From: Pontederia crassipes
Taxonomy: Eukaryota > Streptophyta > Magnoliopsida > Commelinales > Pontederiaceae
Assembly (NCBI GenBank): GCA_030549335.1
Contig: CM060196.1
Coordinates: 19,612,501 to 19,676,500 of the forward strand
Direction of reading: 5' to 3'
Length of the DNA stretch: 64,000 nucleotides
Part shown: in pieces, positions 36,868 to 55,696 of the stretch
Layout: every line of letters starts with the position of its first letter
Position numbering within the stretch: the first letter of the stretch is position 1
Notes under the pieces: generated by a model
The model's input: only the letters and a program-made list of their open reading frames with translations
Database searches by the model: none
Told to the model about the DNA's origin: nothing
Position numbers and translations under genes: made by a program

Positions 36868-37423
36868 TCACCGGTTCTTATATGTTTCACCTTGGTCCCT
36901 TCCTCCAGGAGCAGCGACTGGAGCCTCTTCCACCACGGATCTGAGCCATCGAAGACACCGTCGTCCTTGGCTTTCCTTTCCTCGGAGAGGGTGATGTGCT
37001 CGACGAGCTCCGTGTCTGGGTATTGGAAGAGGAGGTCGTCGTGAATTAAGGTTTGACGGGGCACAACCCAGAAGAGGTGGATGACCCGCTACGCGGGTCA
37101 TCGACGAGAACACAAACGTGCTCGAGAGCGATGGCGATGTTGACCTAGGGTTTGGAATAAGTGGAGTGGTAGAGGCTGCAGCGGGCTAAGGTATCGGGGC
37201 GCACATAGCTTGAGGATGCGATAGACGTCCGCGAGGTGGGCTAGGAAGGTGTCGTGCTTGTGGCAGCAAGCCCAACACTCTCCGGCACTGACCGACATGA
37301 GGACGGTGACGAGGGAGGGAGCTCCGGATTGACTAGGTTGAGCTCAGCACGGAAGAAGGGCCGAGCGGCGTCGAGGATGGCACTAAGATCTCCGTGGTGA
37401 CGATTGGAAAGTGGCGGCGTCAA
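36868..37423 (-). pseudogene. Truncated pseudogene resembling plant DUF6817-family protein
   Basis: Minus-strand text begins MTPPLSNRHHGDLSAILDAA, shifts frame to MSVSAGECW...HKHDTFLAHLADVYRILKL, then resumes as VVPRQTLIHDDLLFQYPDTE and LVEHITLSEE, and ends at KRLQSLLLEEGTKVKHIRTGE. From memory these blocks, in this order, match a plant protein of unknown function carrying the DUF6817 domain (HKHGTFLxHLxxVYRILKLW; VPRQxLIHDDLLFxY; KLQSLLP...KHIRTGE). The family's C-terminal part (AVFLMMTMADFSDQ-like) is absent. There are at least two frame breaks, and the central part is replaced by a perfect palindrome at 37,080-37,102. It is a dead host gene fragment next to the MULE-like element. Confidence 0.55.
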
Positions 37424-38324
37424 AGGATGACATCGTTAGAACTACTTGCAGGTTTTGACACGTGGTGCGGGCGTGAGTTTGCTGAATTAATTAGGTCCAA
37501 ACTTTTATTTTATAAAATATAATATTTTAAAGTTTTGTCACCAAGTAATTTTTATTCAATTTTTAAATTATAATTGTTTAAGCAACTAAGTTCAACTATA
37601 AATTTAGTAACTACTAGAATCGATCGTTTAAAAAATAAATTTCCTAATATTTTTCACTCCTTTTATATCATTTTATTTTATATATTTCTAAATAATTCTA
37701 TAGGTTTAATCTTATTGTATTTTTCATATTAATCAAATTAATATGTTTGGCTGAAGGTTTAGTAAGACCAACGGGATCATCATCAATAACACGTTCGTGG
37801 AACTCGAATCTCATTCCTTGAAAGTCACAACTGGAAAGACTTTAACCACCTCTTTCATTCTTACATTTCTTTTTTCTCTCTCTTTTCTAAATTATTTTAC
37901 TATTTCTAAAATGTTATGTAAGATATAATATTTGTTATACTAATCTTAAATCTTTTAAAAGTATAAACTTAACTAATATTTATCTTAATTAAAATTGTAA
38001 GATGTTTATAAATATGTTGTATGCTAAAAAATATAAATATAAATATAAGATTTCATTTTAAAATATATTTAAATTGCGCTAACCGGGAATAAGTTACCTA
38101 ATTTTATTAATAATTCGTAATATCCATAAACAGGGTAATCACTGGAATCTGAAAGAATGCACCGCCGGACCTGTCAAGAGTATCCTACAACAGTCCATGG
38201 GTTTTCGCCATCATCATTTTACTGTTCTAGTTGGAGGTACGTTCTCTTCAGCGAGTTTGTGTTACTTTAAGGAATCACGTAGTACTCGATCATGGAGTCA
38301 AGTGATACTTGCTCTTCCTGGTCT
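37424..38324. other. AT-rich intergenic spacer, 3' flank of ABCC gene
   Basis: No coding or repeat content is recognised. The part nearest 38,324 would hold the 3' UTR and polyadenylation region of the minus-strand ABCC gene. Confidence 0.6.
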
Positions 38325-44367
<6,043 letters not shown>

Positions 44368-46636
44368 GCGTCGTGGGGATTGCGACAGGCGAGAAATGCT
44401 TGCTACTGGTTAAGTGATCCTGCCGCGTCTACTCGGGGCCTTCATATGTAACGAAGGATGGAAGGAGAATCCAAAAGAGGAGATTTTTTTTTTCTACTTG
44501 AATTTAAGTTGAAAGGGAACGGTGGAAAAAAATCTTTTGTTTTCCCCTTCAACATCCCACTCCAAAATGAGGTGGAAAAAAAAAAGAAGACTATTAACTT
44601 TTTTATCTTAATCATACTAATACTAATATAAATATAAATAATATTTTTTAAAAAAAAGAAGAATATTTGAACTATTTTTTTATCTTTTTCTTCTTGTCAT
44701 TCAATCACACGCTCATTTCTTTTCCTTTCCTTTTTTTTTCCTAATAATATTTGAATTATCTACCCTATGTGGATTCAATAGAAGGCACGGTTCAGATGTA
44801 ATCTCTGATCTAACAACTCGGCGGTTGGCGCTCTCATTTACGAGGGAGAGAGGAAGAGGGTCACAACGAGCAAGGTCGGACTACGACGACGAGGCCCAGC
44901 GAGTGTCGGACAACTTGGCAAGAAGAGTCTTTTTCCATTTAAAGTAGGGCCGATCTCCTCCGGAAGTCTTTTTCTATTTCTCAGTCGTCCCCCGGAAGCC
45001 GGTCCGGATACCTTGAGGCCGTCGGCTCCTTCAACGAGGTCGTCGTTCGCTTCAGGACGGCGGCGACGGCAACGATTGAAGCCACGACGACCGTTCTAGT
45101 GCTCAAGCTCTGAGAAGCAAACGGGGTGCTATGCGTGAATCTCGTAACCTGTCGGCACCACCGTCGTCACGTCGAAGGGCTCCCCGAAGATCCAGAGGGC
45201 GGTGGATCCAAGTGTCGCTGCGGAGTCTCCGCCAGCAGCAAAACCATGGAATGTGCAAGGCGACGATCCATCTGAATCGTCAATTTTTTTCCACTATTCC
45301 ATTGATCCGCATCTTTTCAATTCAACCGTAGGATCAAGTAAAATCCTTGTATACATTAAATATGATTATAACTTTAATATACATTAAATCCTTATAACTT
45401 TGTTTTTTCATTATGATAGGGTGAGTCAAGTAAAATTATGATTATTTAGAGTTCTTGATAAATAGTTGTAATTTGGATGCATATAAATAATATATATGTA
45501 ATGATGAGAAATTTAAAATTATTTTGATATATTAATTTCAGTGGTGTTTGAATAAAAAATAAAAATAATTAAGATAAAAAAAATATGAACATTAAGTTTG
45601 AATAAAACTTTATGATAACATTTTTTATAATAAGATAATATATTTTCAAAATTTTATAGAACTCATCGTTAATAAATAAGATCAAATTAACCTTATTTGT
45701 AAAATACAAAATACGTGGCAAATAAAATATTAAATTTGTACTGTTTTGCAAACTCATTGACTCGGTCAAATAACTTTAGTATTTTCATAACAGATTAAGA
45801 GTGATTAAATTATTTAATATCACGATTGATTTAATAAAAAAATATAAAATTAAAATCGAAATAAAGTAAATAAGAAAAATAGAAAAATTATGTATAAGAG
45901 TGTGAGAGAGGGAAGAGAGGAAATAACTCGATTACAGAAGAAAAGATCATTGACTCCTGTGATTTGACAAAATCAACTGAAATTTTTTTTTTAAAAAAAT
46001 CAATTTCAAGTTATTCCACTAGAAATGGTATAAAATGAAATTACACTGCATAAGTCAATTACCATCCCAATTTGTTCTTTTCCTTAACATAACAAACGAG
46101 ACTTGGTCCCACTAATTGAATCCAAAAGCACGCGTTGAAATCTAATTTTGGGTAGATAAATTATTTATCTTCGCTTAAGAAAATCTTGAATAAAAAATTT
46201 CTTAAGCAAACCATGATGGCTACCAAAAAATTGGAACAAAAAAAAACAATACACATTAAGAGGTGAAGAAGTATCTTCGTCCACTATTTTTCTTTTAGCA
46301 GTTCTTTTTTTTCGATTATTAATAACGCGATTATGTACATTGATTACAAATTCATCCGTCCATCATTTAGCTTTAACGACAAGTAGTATGCCCCACTTTG
46401 TGACAAGTAGTATGTTTTTTTCTAATGATTTTGGATTTATGTGAGGTTTTAGATGTCGAGGTGCTAATACTAATCATAATTTGATATGAAAGAATAATAA
46501 ATATGTATTCTTTTAACTAAAATAGTGACTTAAAGATTTAACCTAAAACTATTAATATTTAATCAGTCACTTTATAATACAACTTCGTTAACTCCGGTTC
46601 ATTCTTATTGTGCTTTGAACATGAGTTATCAGAATC
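44368..46636. other. AT-rich spacer, 5' flank of ABCC gene
   Basis: The part near 44,368-44,700 should contain the ABCC promoter and 5' UTR; AT-rich words on the minus strand at about 44,620-44,650 could include a TATA box, but none is decisive. A GC-rich patch at 44,800-45,250 has open frames on the plus strand (66 codons at 45,131-45,331) that I cannot assign. The rest is plain AT-rich DNA. Confidence 0.5.
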
Positions 46637-46870
46637 AACAAGTGTTAGAGTGGAGTGGTAAGCGGTTCCTTTTCGCTTAAGCAACGTATCGAATTCAAGT
46701 CTTATGAACGTAGAAAATTTTTGTTAGGAGTCTCATTCGTCACTGTTTGGTACGTACCTAACCGAGTTAATTGAGCTTGATGATAGATCAATCTCTAATG
46801 TATCGACAATACACTCTTTAACGTTGCATGAATTGAATCGTCGACTTACATAGCTGATGGCTGATTGAAA
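46637..46870 (+). mobile_element. Possible tRNA-derived SINE
   Basis: The stretch GAGTGGAGTGGTAAGCGGTTC followed about 25 bases later by TATCGAATTCAAGTC resembles pol III box A and a decayed box B, with GCTTAAGCAA between them as in several plant SINEs. The 3' end and a target duplication were not found. It could also be a chance match. Confidence 0.35.
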
Positions 46871-47133
46871 AAAGGACGCACATATTCACTGACATGTACC
46901 GAATCAGACTCCACGCCTCAAGACCTGGAACTACTCTCAGTGAGTACATTCTGCTTCAAACTTCAAAGCTTGGCACTGGCCTGAATGTCGTATGTGATGG
47001 AACCCAAAACCACTGACTGGTCCAAAATGATATAAATCCTCATTCTCAGAACTGAAGAATTTAACAATAGATGTGTGCAGGTTGCTTAGCAGATTAATCA
47101 AAGGCAAAGAATGCAGGATGGAGTACTTTGGGA

Positions 47134-47343
47134 CTAAGTTGAATTGACTCGTTCACTCCTCCACTGAGACGGTGACCAAAGAAGACTACTTGGCGCTGAA
47201 GGATCAAAATTCTTCATTTTTTGTGATTCCTTCCTTCCTTGCCAGGCAAGGGGGAATAAAATTCCATGGATGACATCAATGTCACTATATGGGTCAAAGA
47301 AAGGTTCCTGGTCCATCAATCTGCAGTGCATTTCATGATCCAA
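47134..47343 (-). other. Unidentified 69-codon open frame
   Basis: The minus-strand frame MDHEMHCRLMDQEPFFDPYS, then DIDVIHGILFPLAWQGRKES and KMKNFDPSAPSSLLWSPSQW, has balanced composition unlike the AT-rich surroundings. It could be a relic terminal exon. No family is recognised and no promoter or splice context is clear. It lies just left of the 2.2-kb dispersed repeat. Confidence 0.25.
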
Positions 47344-47482
47344 CTTAAATGGAATCAGCAGTAATGCTCAGCAGTTTCAATCCGAGGCGACATGCATGAA
47401 GATTTCTGGCCAAGGAATCAGATGTCATGAGTTTTGTTTTGTCTGTCGCTCTAAGCGTTGGACCATCGTGAGTTGTTCTCTT

Positions 47483-49720
47483 CAAATAGACTTCCATATA
47501 ATTTGGGTAATTAGATTTTGATTTCCATATAATTTGTCTATCCATTTTTTTTCTAAAAATTAGGACTTCCTATAGTTTTTTATATTTATTTCTTTTTTCT
47601 AATATTGTTGTATCTTATTATTTTTTACGATTAAAAAAATTAAAATATCAAAATTCTGGTATTATAAACCACACATATAAATTTAGACTTTAACATAATA
47701 AAATATTTTACCAGAGTTAAATATTATGGACACTGATTTTGGTATGAATTATGATAGTTATATGGATTGTTATCTCATCTTCGTTAATATCATTTAGTTT
47801 ACAAAAATATATATTATTCAACTCACTGAGTTAATCATTTAAAGCTAACAGACAATTATTTGTGCATCAAGTTATCAATATCAAATGACTAGTCATGTAG
47901 GAACTCAAAGTCCACCTTTGCCGTGTGGCAAGGACTATCATGTTTATGTTACCATAACATTGATTATGATATGATGTCAAGTACAAAATCATAATAGAAA
48001 AGAAAAAATATAAGAAGCATTTTTAAAAGGGAAAAAATACATAAAAATGTCTTAAATTAATTTCACATGACTTATATACATAACTTTGGATTAATAAACG
48101 TATTTTAACAAAATCATGCGAGTATTTAGTAATAATGAGAATCAATTAATGATTATTTATATCATTTTTCTAAAAAACTTTGAAATTAGGACTGGAAATA
48201 AGTTGATGTATTTAGACCCACTCATGACCTATTTCTAGCTTGGCCCAACATGATTTATTGACAAAATAAACTAAGTTGAAAAGTTAAAAAAAACTATTTT
48301 CTTAATTGGCTTAGCCCTCTTATATGAAACCTATAGCCTCATAACTTATTAGGTCAAATTTTATTATATAATATTTCAGAAAAAGCAAAAATGACCTTTC
48401 ATCTTCTAAATATTGGTATTTTTTTTTTTCAAATCCACCCGTTCAATTCATTATACAATGGCTGACATTTAATAATTATAGAAATTTGTGACCCTTTCCA
48501 TACTGTCATTTCTATGGCCATTGTGTCATTGAAAGGGTCGTATATAACAAAAGACATGAAAGCACAAGATACAGGTGTAGAAGAGTTTTCCTTCTTGAGT
48601 AATCATATACATATACTTAAAATAAAATTAATTTACTTTTTACTTTATGTTTCCCATGTGGTCTCTTCAATTCTTTTTCATTTTAAAAAACAAAGTTTAC
48701 ATTATCATCTTGCTTTTCTTCCCATTAGTAACAATAGTAGCCTGATCATTTTTGCCATCTCCACATCACCACTCATGGACATGAGAATTGAGAAATTTTT
48801 TTCAACTTGTTCTTATTGTCGTGGACCTTTAATTTTTCTTCTCTCCACCTTATGTCAGTTAATCCAACAAGATGATATAAAGAGACCCATGACTTATAAA
48901 AACTTTTAGAGATTTTATTCCTCTTTATAATTAAGTTCTTGTGAATTTTTTTTGAAAGTTAGTTTACTGTTAGATTATCAATCGGTAAGAACTTATAAGC
49001 CAAGAGAATGATAGTAATGTCAATAATATTCATTATCTATTGATCATAGTATGCATCATTTTTTTATGTTATTTATTTAAATTATTTGAATTGCATGACT
49101 GAATGGTAATATTTTTCAAGAAAAAATAGCGAAAATGACAAAGAAAAGGTTAAAAGAAGAATTACGCATAATAGAGTTGGAGTAGCTTTCAAATTATCAA
49201 AAAGACGAATTCCACAAGTTGTGTCATGCCTTCACGACTGCTAGAGCAAAAAGTATGGGCCATGCTATGCTGACGAGTTGATGGTATCACAGATCGTATT
49301 GTCTAGGTCACGAACTTGACAAATTAATTTCATGGCTCGACATTTTAACATCATGGACATCATAGTGCCAACATCGAGAAGCTTTGCAGAAATAAAGGGC
49401 CATTAAAAGGTTATCACAACCATAAGACAATTTCACAAATCAACCCGAGCATCACGACTCTCATAGCGACTCAGAGTGGAATAATGTTTTCATGAGTAGA
49501 ATGATTTCACGGGGAATAATATTTCAAGTTATACCAGGAGGATTGAGAATCGAAAAAACATGGGCCATCATTAGAAAATCACACATTTCACAGTGATGGT
49601 AGAAAAATCAAATTTCAACATTATGGATAGTGATGAACGCATCACGATGCTCACAGAATGTTCATGAGCGAATTTTAAGATTTTCACGGATTGTTATAAT
49701 TATATCATAATCATGATTGA
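47483..49720 (+). repeat. Dispersed 2.2-kb repeat, copy B
   Basis: It is the direct-orientation partner of 9,698-12,060. The left edge starts in TCTTCAAATAGAC; the right edge fades after TTATAATTATATCATAATCATGATT. Copy A continues about 100 bp further with GTGA/TCACG words. The 131-codon frame at 48,514-48,909 lies entirely in the repeat and is not preserved in copy A. Confidence 0.8.
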
Positions 49721-50900
49721 CTTAAAACATGAAATTTAAGTTCTCTATGAAATTTTCATATCTTGACATAAAACATGTTTCGAATTCTTTCCAATCAAGT
49801 GAAACTCAAATCCCTTTAGAAAGAGATGTTTAGGCCGTGTGAAAGCTCATTGTAGACATCCGGAGCTTTGAAACCACGAATGTGAGACGGAAGGAGATCA
49901 TCTAAGAGAACACAGTACATTCGAAGAGGTTTGCATTAGTCCTTCATTGTCGAGTTTCTGTGAAGCACTATTTGTTCTAATCTATGTTAGGATGAACCTG
50001 AGTATCATGTTTTCATCTTGAAATATTTTTAATTCCTTATAATATTTAAGTTACTAGGACAAATTCTAAATGTTTTCCATTTTTTATTGATTATATATTG
50101 TTTAGTTTTAAAAATGTGAGTACAATATTTTTTCTACGGCATTACTTGAATTGATTAGTAATTATTGACACATTTTTTGATAATTTAATATTTTCATAGA
50201 ATTGATTTTTTACTTTTGAGTGCAAGTACTTTATTTTCTATCCCAGTAGAATTAAAAGTGAGTGCAAGGAGTTGTGATCAGTTGAATAGATCTCGGAAAC
50301 AAGATGTTCATCAATGTAAGAAGACAACTTATTGTATTATAATCGGATAAGATTTGAGGGTAGATTTGAAAAGGAGTACTATCAGATCTTGATGACAAAA
50401 GGTAGTTGATATTATCCCAGAATGAAGGAAATATAATTTAACTGTTCTTAATTCATCTAGAAGTTGAACCAACAAATTATTATTGAATCAATCTTTGAAA
50501 AGATTAACTTGATTTACTCCCAATTTTATTAACTTATTCTAAGAATTTATGCATTGTTAGTTAAATTCAGTTTTAAGTTTTATCTTTTTTGTAATTTCCA
50601 TCTCTAAAAAGTGTCTATTCAATCTATGTTTGTCTCCGATCAGTCATTAAGATTAGACTGTATAGTAAGTTAGTTCTTCATGGAATCAACAACTCATAAT
50701 CATTGTACATTATTATTTGAGAAATTAGTACACTTACTAGTATTATATTGTTATCAGTGTTTGTATCAATTATTCCATTCAATTAACTCAACTTATGAGA
50801 TGTTATTTGCTGCTAAAAAATTAGAGATATTTTTTCCAAAATTTAAGTAAAGATATATATGCTCATTTGCCAAAGCATGATGATTGAAAAAAAAAAAAAA
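49721..50900. other. AT-rich stretch, possibly 5' part of a hAT element
   Basis: No complete gene is present. Around 50,275-50,400 plus-strand text RSRKQDVHQCKKTTYCI is weakly like the BED-type zinc-finger region of hAT transposases, which would fit the remnant just downstream. Otherwise nothing is recognised. Confidence 0.3.
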
Positions 50901-51330
50901 AGAGTTGAGATGGTTTGTCAGATTTTAAAAGTATTCAACACAATCAATCATATTATTTTTTGTAGTATCTTATTGCTAATTTGTATCTCACTGAAATTTT
51001 CATAGTGAAGGAGGTAATAGATAATGCATCAACTCTTGTCATAAAGATTTCACGCCACATGGCTTTATCAATGAGAAAAAAATTGACAAATATTGGGGAG
51101 AATGCAATCTTATGATGTCTATTACATGCATTTTAGATTCAAGATTTAAGTTATTTACAATTAAGATGACATTTCCTATGATTTATCATTGAGTTTTTTT
51201 TAAAAAAAAAGAGTTACATAAATTATATCTTCAATATGAATGTTTACACAGGAATGAAATGACAAATGATAGTGATGAAAATTATAGTTCAAATATCAAT
51301 GACTTATCTACGCTCATTGGTTAAGCTTCA
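50901..51330 (+). pseudogene. hAT (RICESLEEPER/DAYSLEEPER-like) transposase remnant
   Basis: Plus-strand text reads VEMVCQILKVFNTINHIIF, then NLYLTEIFIVKEVIDNAST and ISRHMALSMRKK, then KIDKYWGECNLMMSITCILD and SRFKLFTIKMTFPMIYH, and later LHKLYLQYECLHRNE. The DKYW...LDPRFK-type block is the hallmark of the plant hAT transposase central domain (DUF4413-like). At least two frameshifts separate the blocks, one at an A-run. The C-terminal dimerisation domain was not found. It is a dead fragment. Confidence 0.7.
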
Positions 51331-53111
51331 ATTCTAGAATGGTTATGCTTACAAACATGATTCGCCAACAAGAGTGTTTGTGTTATGGACACTTATCTTA
51401 GGAGGGTGGTGTCAATTGTGATGATTTTTTTTCTTGTGTGTGTTTTACTTTGGTGTCAATAGCTTAAAGTAAAAGATTTTATTTAAAATGATACTTCATA
51501 TACAACTATATATGGCATTATAATTTACATGAGATATTGATTCATATTGAACTTGGCTCCTGAGATAGTTGAAGGTTTAGTGTGTGGTGGAGATTGGCAA
51601 TACTTATTATTATTCGTTTACTTTAATATTTTTACTTTACATTATCTTATTTTTTTATATTATTTTTTTTGTACTTTATAGGAAGAGTGGACACAAACTT
51701 GAAATAATATTGCTTGGATCTTGATGTATAAGATTTGATTCCCTGCTTCTTTCCATTTTATTTATGTTGCTATTTATTTTTCTGAAGTTAAGTTTATTTT
51801 ATTTGGTACCGTGCACCTTGAATAAAATGAAGCCACATAGTTTATTTTTCCTCTTGAGAGAGAATGATATGATAATTTGTGTTATGGATGGGGAAATTAT
51901 GAATTGATAAGTGCATTACTTTTGGATTTTTTAACAAAACTATAAACTTGAGTTTATGATCATTTTACCGTTTGAGATCGAAATTGAATCATAAATTGAG
52001 ATCATTGAGTTGTTTACATAATTTTAAGTTGATTTTTACTATTTATTATTTGTTTACAAAGAGCATATTGGTGTTATTTTTATTTAGTTTATATTTATCT
52101 TTATAAATAAATAAAATTTATTGTATTTAACCTAGTATATTATCATAATACATATATATATATATATATATATGTGCAAGTATGCACAAAATGTATGGTT
52201 GTTTGGTTAGAGAATATCTTGTATGTTATTTTAAAAACTATAGTATTTTTATTATATTTTTATTCTACCGTTTGTTTGGTTGAAAAATAATAAATTTAAT
52301 ATTTTATTATAAATAGAATACATTTATTATTATAATATGATAATATATAGTTAAATAATGAAAATAAAAAATGGTGAAAAATATTCTTCATTTGGGAATA
52401 AAAATTGTCATATTACATTTTTCTAGGTGGTTTTTTTAATAAAACGAAGTTTGATCAAGTTAACTATATTTTGTGTCACATTTGATTATATTCTCGAGAA
52501 CATTAGGATATTTCCATCTTTATCCATGAATCAAATGGCCCTAAATGTTGGTACAATGAGAACAACAAGGTTTGACCTTTTTTAGGTGTTACAATAGATA
52601 GAATTAGAACATTCATGTAATTGAGCATCTAAAAGTAGAGATCTCTGCGCACCTCACGTCTCGAACTTTTGGTTTGTTTGGTAGGAATCGAAGCCCTCCG
52701 CTTGAGGTTTTCACATATGTCAAATTGAACCATCAATTTGGTAGACTTCTGTTATGTTCATGAGTTCCATAACTATTGTTGTTAAACTGAACCATTGGTT
52801 TAGTAGATATGTTTTGTGCATGGAATAATTTTGCTTTTCCATGGCTGATTTTTAGGAAAAAATACATTAATCTGGAGGTTAATTGGGTTTGTGCAACGTT
52901 TCATTCATATTTAGTTTTTTTTTTTTTGTACTGTTGACTGGAGCTGCTCTAAATGACCAGAGAGAGGGGAGGAGAGGATGTATTTTGGTGACTGCTGCTA
53001 GTATTCTCTAGAGGGGCAGTGTTGTCCCTTGCGATCGTTTATTATGTGATCTTGTCATCGCTGAAGAACACACAACCTTGGGGTTAATTGTAATATTCTA
53101 AAATAATAATA
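51331..53111. other. AT-rich spacer with (TA)n
   Basis: No gene is recognised. A (TA)n run lies at about 52,149-52,172. Confidence 0.6.
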
Positions 53112-53295
53112 CAACAACAACAAAGCTTTATCCCACTAGGTGGGGTCGGCTACATAGATCATACGACGTCATTCCGTTCTATATTCGTTGATTCATGTTC
53201 ATAAGATTCGACAGGATTTTACGCTGACTGTCGGGGCCTAACACAACCCTCCTTCTTTATCCGGGCTTGGGACCGGCTATAAAGCATAGGCGGAG
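53112..53295 (-). mobile_element. RTE/SINE-like unit, second copy
   Basis: The reverse complement starts CTCCGCCTATGCTTTATAGC and ends ACCTAGTGGGATAAAGC plus (TTG)n. It matches 39,584-39,766 end to end, beginning at exactly the same base. No clear target duplication remains, so it is older than the intronic copy. Confidence 0.8.
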
Positions 53296-53401
53296 TTTGG
53301 AAATAAACCTAGTAATTATAAAATAAAATCTAGAGTTAAAAGAGGCTCAACCATAAAGCAACCCAGCAGTCCAATATTTTAAATAAACCTTTGCTAACCT
53401 A

Positions 53402-53802
53402 AGGATTTGTTTAGTTCAAAATTCATTAAGGGGAAGGAAAAATAAAAAGTGGGGAGGGAAATAATGGGAAGGGGATGTATGAGAATGAAGGTAATAGTTA
53501 TCCCCATTTGGTTGATATTATTAAAGGGAAGAGAATGAATGTTAAGTGATTAATTTATTTAAAGGATTGTCTAATTTATTTAGTCAAAATTAGAAACACA
53601 TATTAAATATGTCTTTCTCCTCCTTTTCACCCCAATTTGAAAGAGAAAGAAAAATGAAAATTTATAGAAGAATGGAAGAAAAAGAAGATGATTTTTCCTT
53701 TCATTACCCTCCAACTTAAACTCAATCAAATGAAGAAAATGAATTCTCCTCATTTTTCTTCCCCCTCCTTACCGTCCTTTTTACCTCCAACCAAACGGAT
53801 CC
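53402..53802. mobile_element. Tourist-like (PIF/Harbinger) MITE
   Basis: The left end GGATTTGTTTAGTT and right end (inverted) GGATCCGTTTGGTT form terminal inverted repeats, flanked by TAA on both sides (CCTAA|GG ... CC|TAAAAA). TAA duplications and a GG...GTTTGGTT terminus are typical of Tourist MITEs. The interior continues the imperfect inverted pairing (AAGGGGAAGGAAAAA against TTTTTCTTCCCCCTCC). About 400 bp, no coding content. Confidence 0.65.
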
Positions 53803-53875
53803 TAAAAATATAAAAGGCCCATAAAGAATTTTTCTCTATCTAACCCTCACCCGCCACCCCAAAACCATTCTTCTT

Positions 53876-53943
53876 CTCCACCAAGCATATCTCTCCTCCT
53901 CCTTCGCAATTCCGAGCAGCAGCCCCAACAAGCAAACCACCTT

Positions 53944-53981
<38 letters not shown>

Positions 53982-55445
53982 AAGGCAGCAATCCAAAGAA
54001 AATAAAGAGAGGAGCAAACAAGGAGCAACCAAAAGAAGAAGAGGAGGTGGAGCTACGCATTTCAGCAAGGAAGAAGAAGAGGAAGGTGCTGCTACGGCAA
54101 GAAGAAGAGAAGGAAGAGAATAAAGGAAGAAGGAAAGAGGAAAATAGGATTAGGATTTTAACGTAAATCATAAAAATATGTTGAGGGGATCAACCCTCTA
54201 ATCTCACTCATAATGATGATTCAATGTTTGGATTAGGACATGAAAAAAAAATGATATTAGGGAATGTGCATGAGGGCATATGTATATGTCGTTTTTTAAT
54301 ATGACTACTGTTGCATTAATAAGGATGTTTAAAATGATGATGTTTCATGTCATTGATGCTTAGTTCATGATAAAATAATAATTATGGAATAAAAATGTGA
54401 TTAGTAGGTTTAATAGTTCCATCGTCTCTATTGATTTTCATGGTTCACCATAATATGAACTTTATAATGATTTGTATAAAATGTATCCTTCATGTGTGGG
54501 ATGAATGCATATAGTAGAGTTACTTGTATTGGATGGAAATAAAGAAAAATAGGGTAAAAACAGAGAAAAACTCGATTGTTTTCCCTTGGGCACGATCGTG
54601 ATGCCTGGAGCACAGTTGTGACCCTGAGAGACCACGCTCGTTCCCTTGGGCGTGGAACAACCTCATGGCGGGGGCACGACTGTGACACCACACGGCACGG
54701 CCATGACTCTTAATGAAACCACACCGAGACCCACAACGCATGTCCATTGCGCTAGGCGTGACACGACCCCAAGGTTTGGGCACGGTCATGACCCTCAAGT
54801 GAGGCCATATGACCACTGTTTAATTCGGTCAATCAATCGGTCGACTGGATTGACCAAGGGTTCGACCGCACCATAAGTAAGAAGGCTACTGTTCGAATCA
54901 AGTAATGAGTCGGTTGACCGAACATGTAGCCCATTAAGGGCACGACCGTTCAGATGGCACAGTTGTGACCAACACTGGACAACTGTGATCCTGTGCATGA
55001 CCATGACCCAAAATGGCAGGGCTGTGATCCAACACGGCATGATCATTCTACCACATGGCATAATTGTTACCAATAGGGAAAATATGCCCGTGACATTCTG
55101 TTTAAATCGGACGATGGATCGGTCGATCGGGGGTTAAATTGCTCTAGAGGCAGAATGACACTGCTCAAATCGGTCGTTGAGTCGATCGACCGGACTAAGG
55201 GCACAGTTGTACCATAGGCATGGCACGATCATGACCAATATGAATAGAAGAGGAACATGTTCCCAAGAGGTCGGCACGACCATGACATTCCAGCACGAAC
55301 GTGACCAATACCCAGTACCATGTCTTGCTGAATGTTTAACACAGATAATTTTGACGCCTCAATGGCCTTAAGTAGGATTAAAATATGCAATATATTGTGA
55401 ATTATTATATGTATTGATGAATATAATTAAAAGATAGATTGATGA
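53876..55445 (+). repeat. Long direct repeat 1 (LTR-like)
   Basis: It starts in CCACCAAGCAT, continues with AGAGGAGCAAACAAGGAG, and has TGTTGAGGGGATCAA, the GAACTTTATAATGATTTG region and a 3' part dense in CACGACCGTGACC-like words. It ends near ATTAAAAGATAGATTGATGAA. A (CT)n run at about 53,950-53,980 is absent from the second copy. Confidence 0.75.
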
Positions 55446-55696
55446 AGGTGTAAGTTATAGTTTTGACTCATATGTACTAGTTCTTAGGAAGTGTAAGTCA
55501 TAGTTTTGGCTCGTGTTATGTCTTATTATAGGTAAGCCATAGTTTTGACTCATATGTATTAAGTCGTAGGATGTTAAAATGTCTAAGTGCAAGATCAATG
55601 TGCAATCGTCATAAGGTGCTATCGAGCCTAAAGGTACATGTATTATTTTAATCGAATAATGCTAGACATTAATATGTAACTATTGTATGATTGTAG

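Noticed and set aside
46900-47130. Possible 3' UTR or exon next to the orphan frame
   Set aside because: No splice sites or coding continuity could be supported.
48514-48909. 131-codon plus-strand open frame
   Set aside because: It lies wholly within the dispersed repeat, is AT-rich, and the frame is not maintained in copy A at about 10,930-11,270.
53840-54171. Open frames with RERERE and Ser/Leu-rich runs
   Set aside because: They come from a (CT)n microsatellite and AG-rich LTR leader sequence, not a protein.
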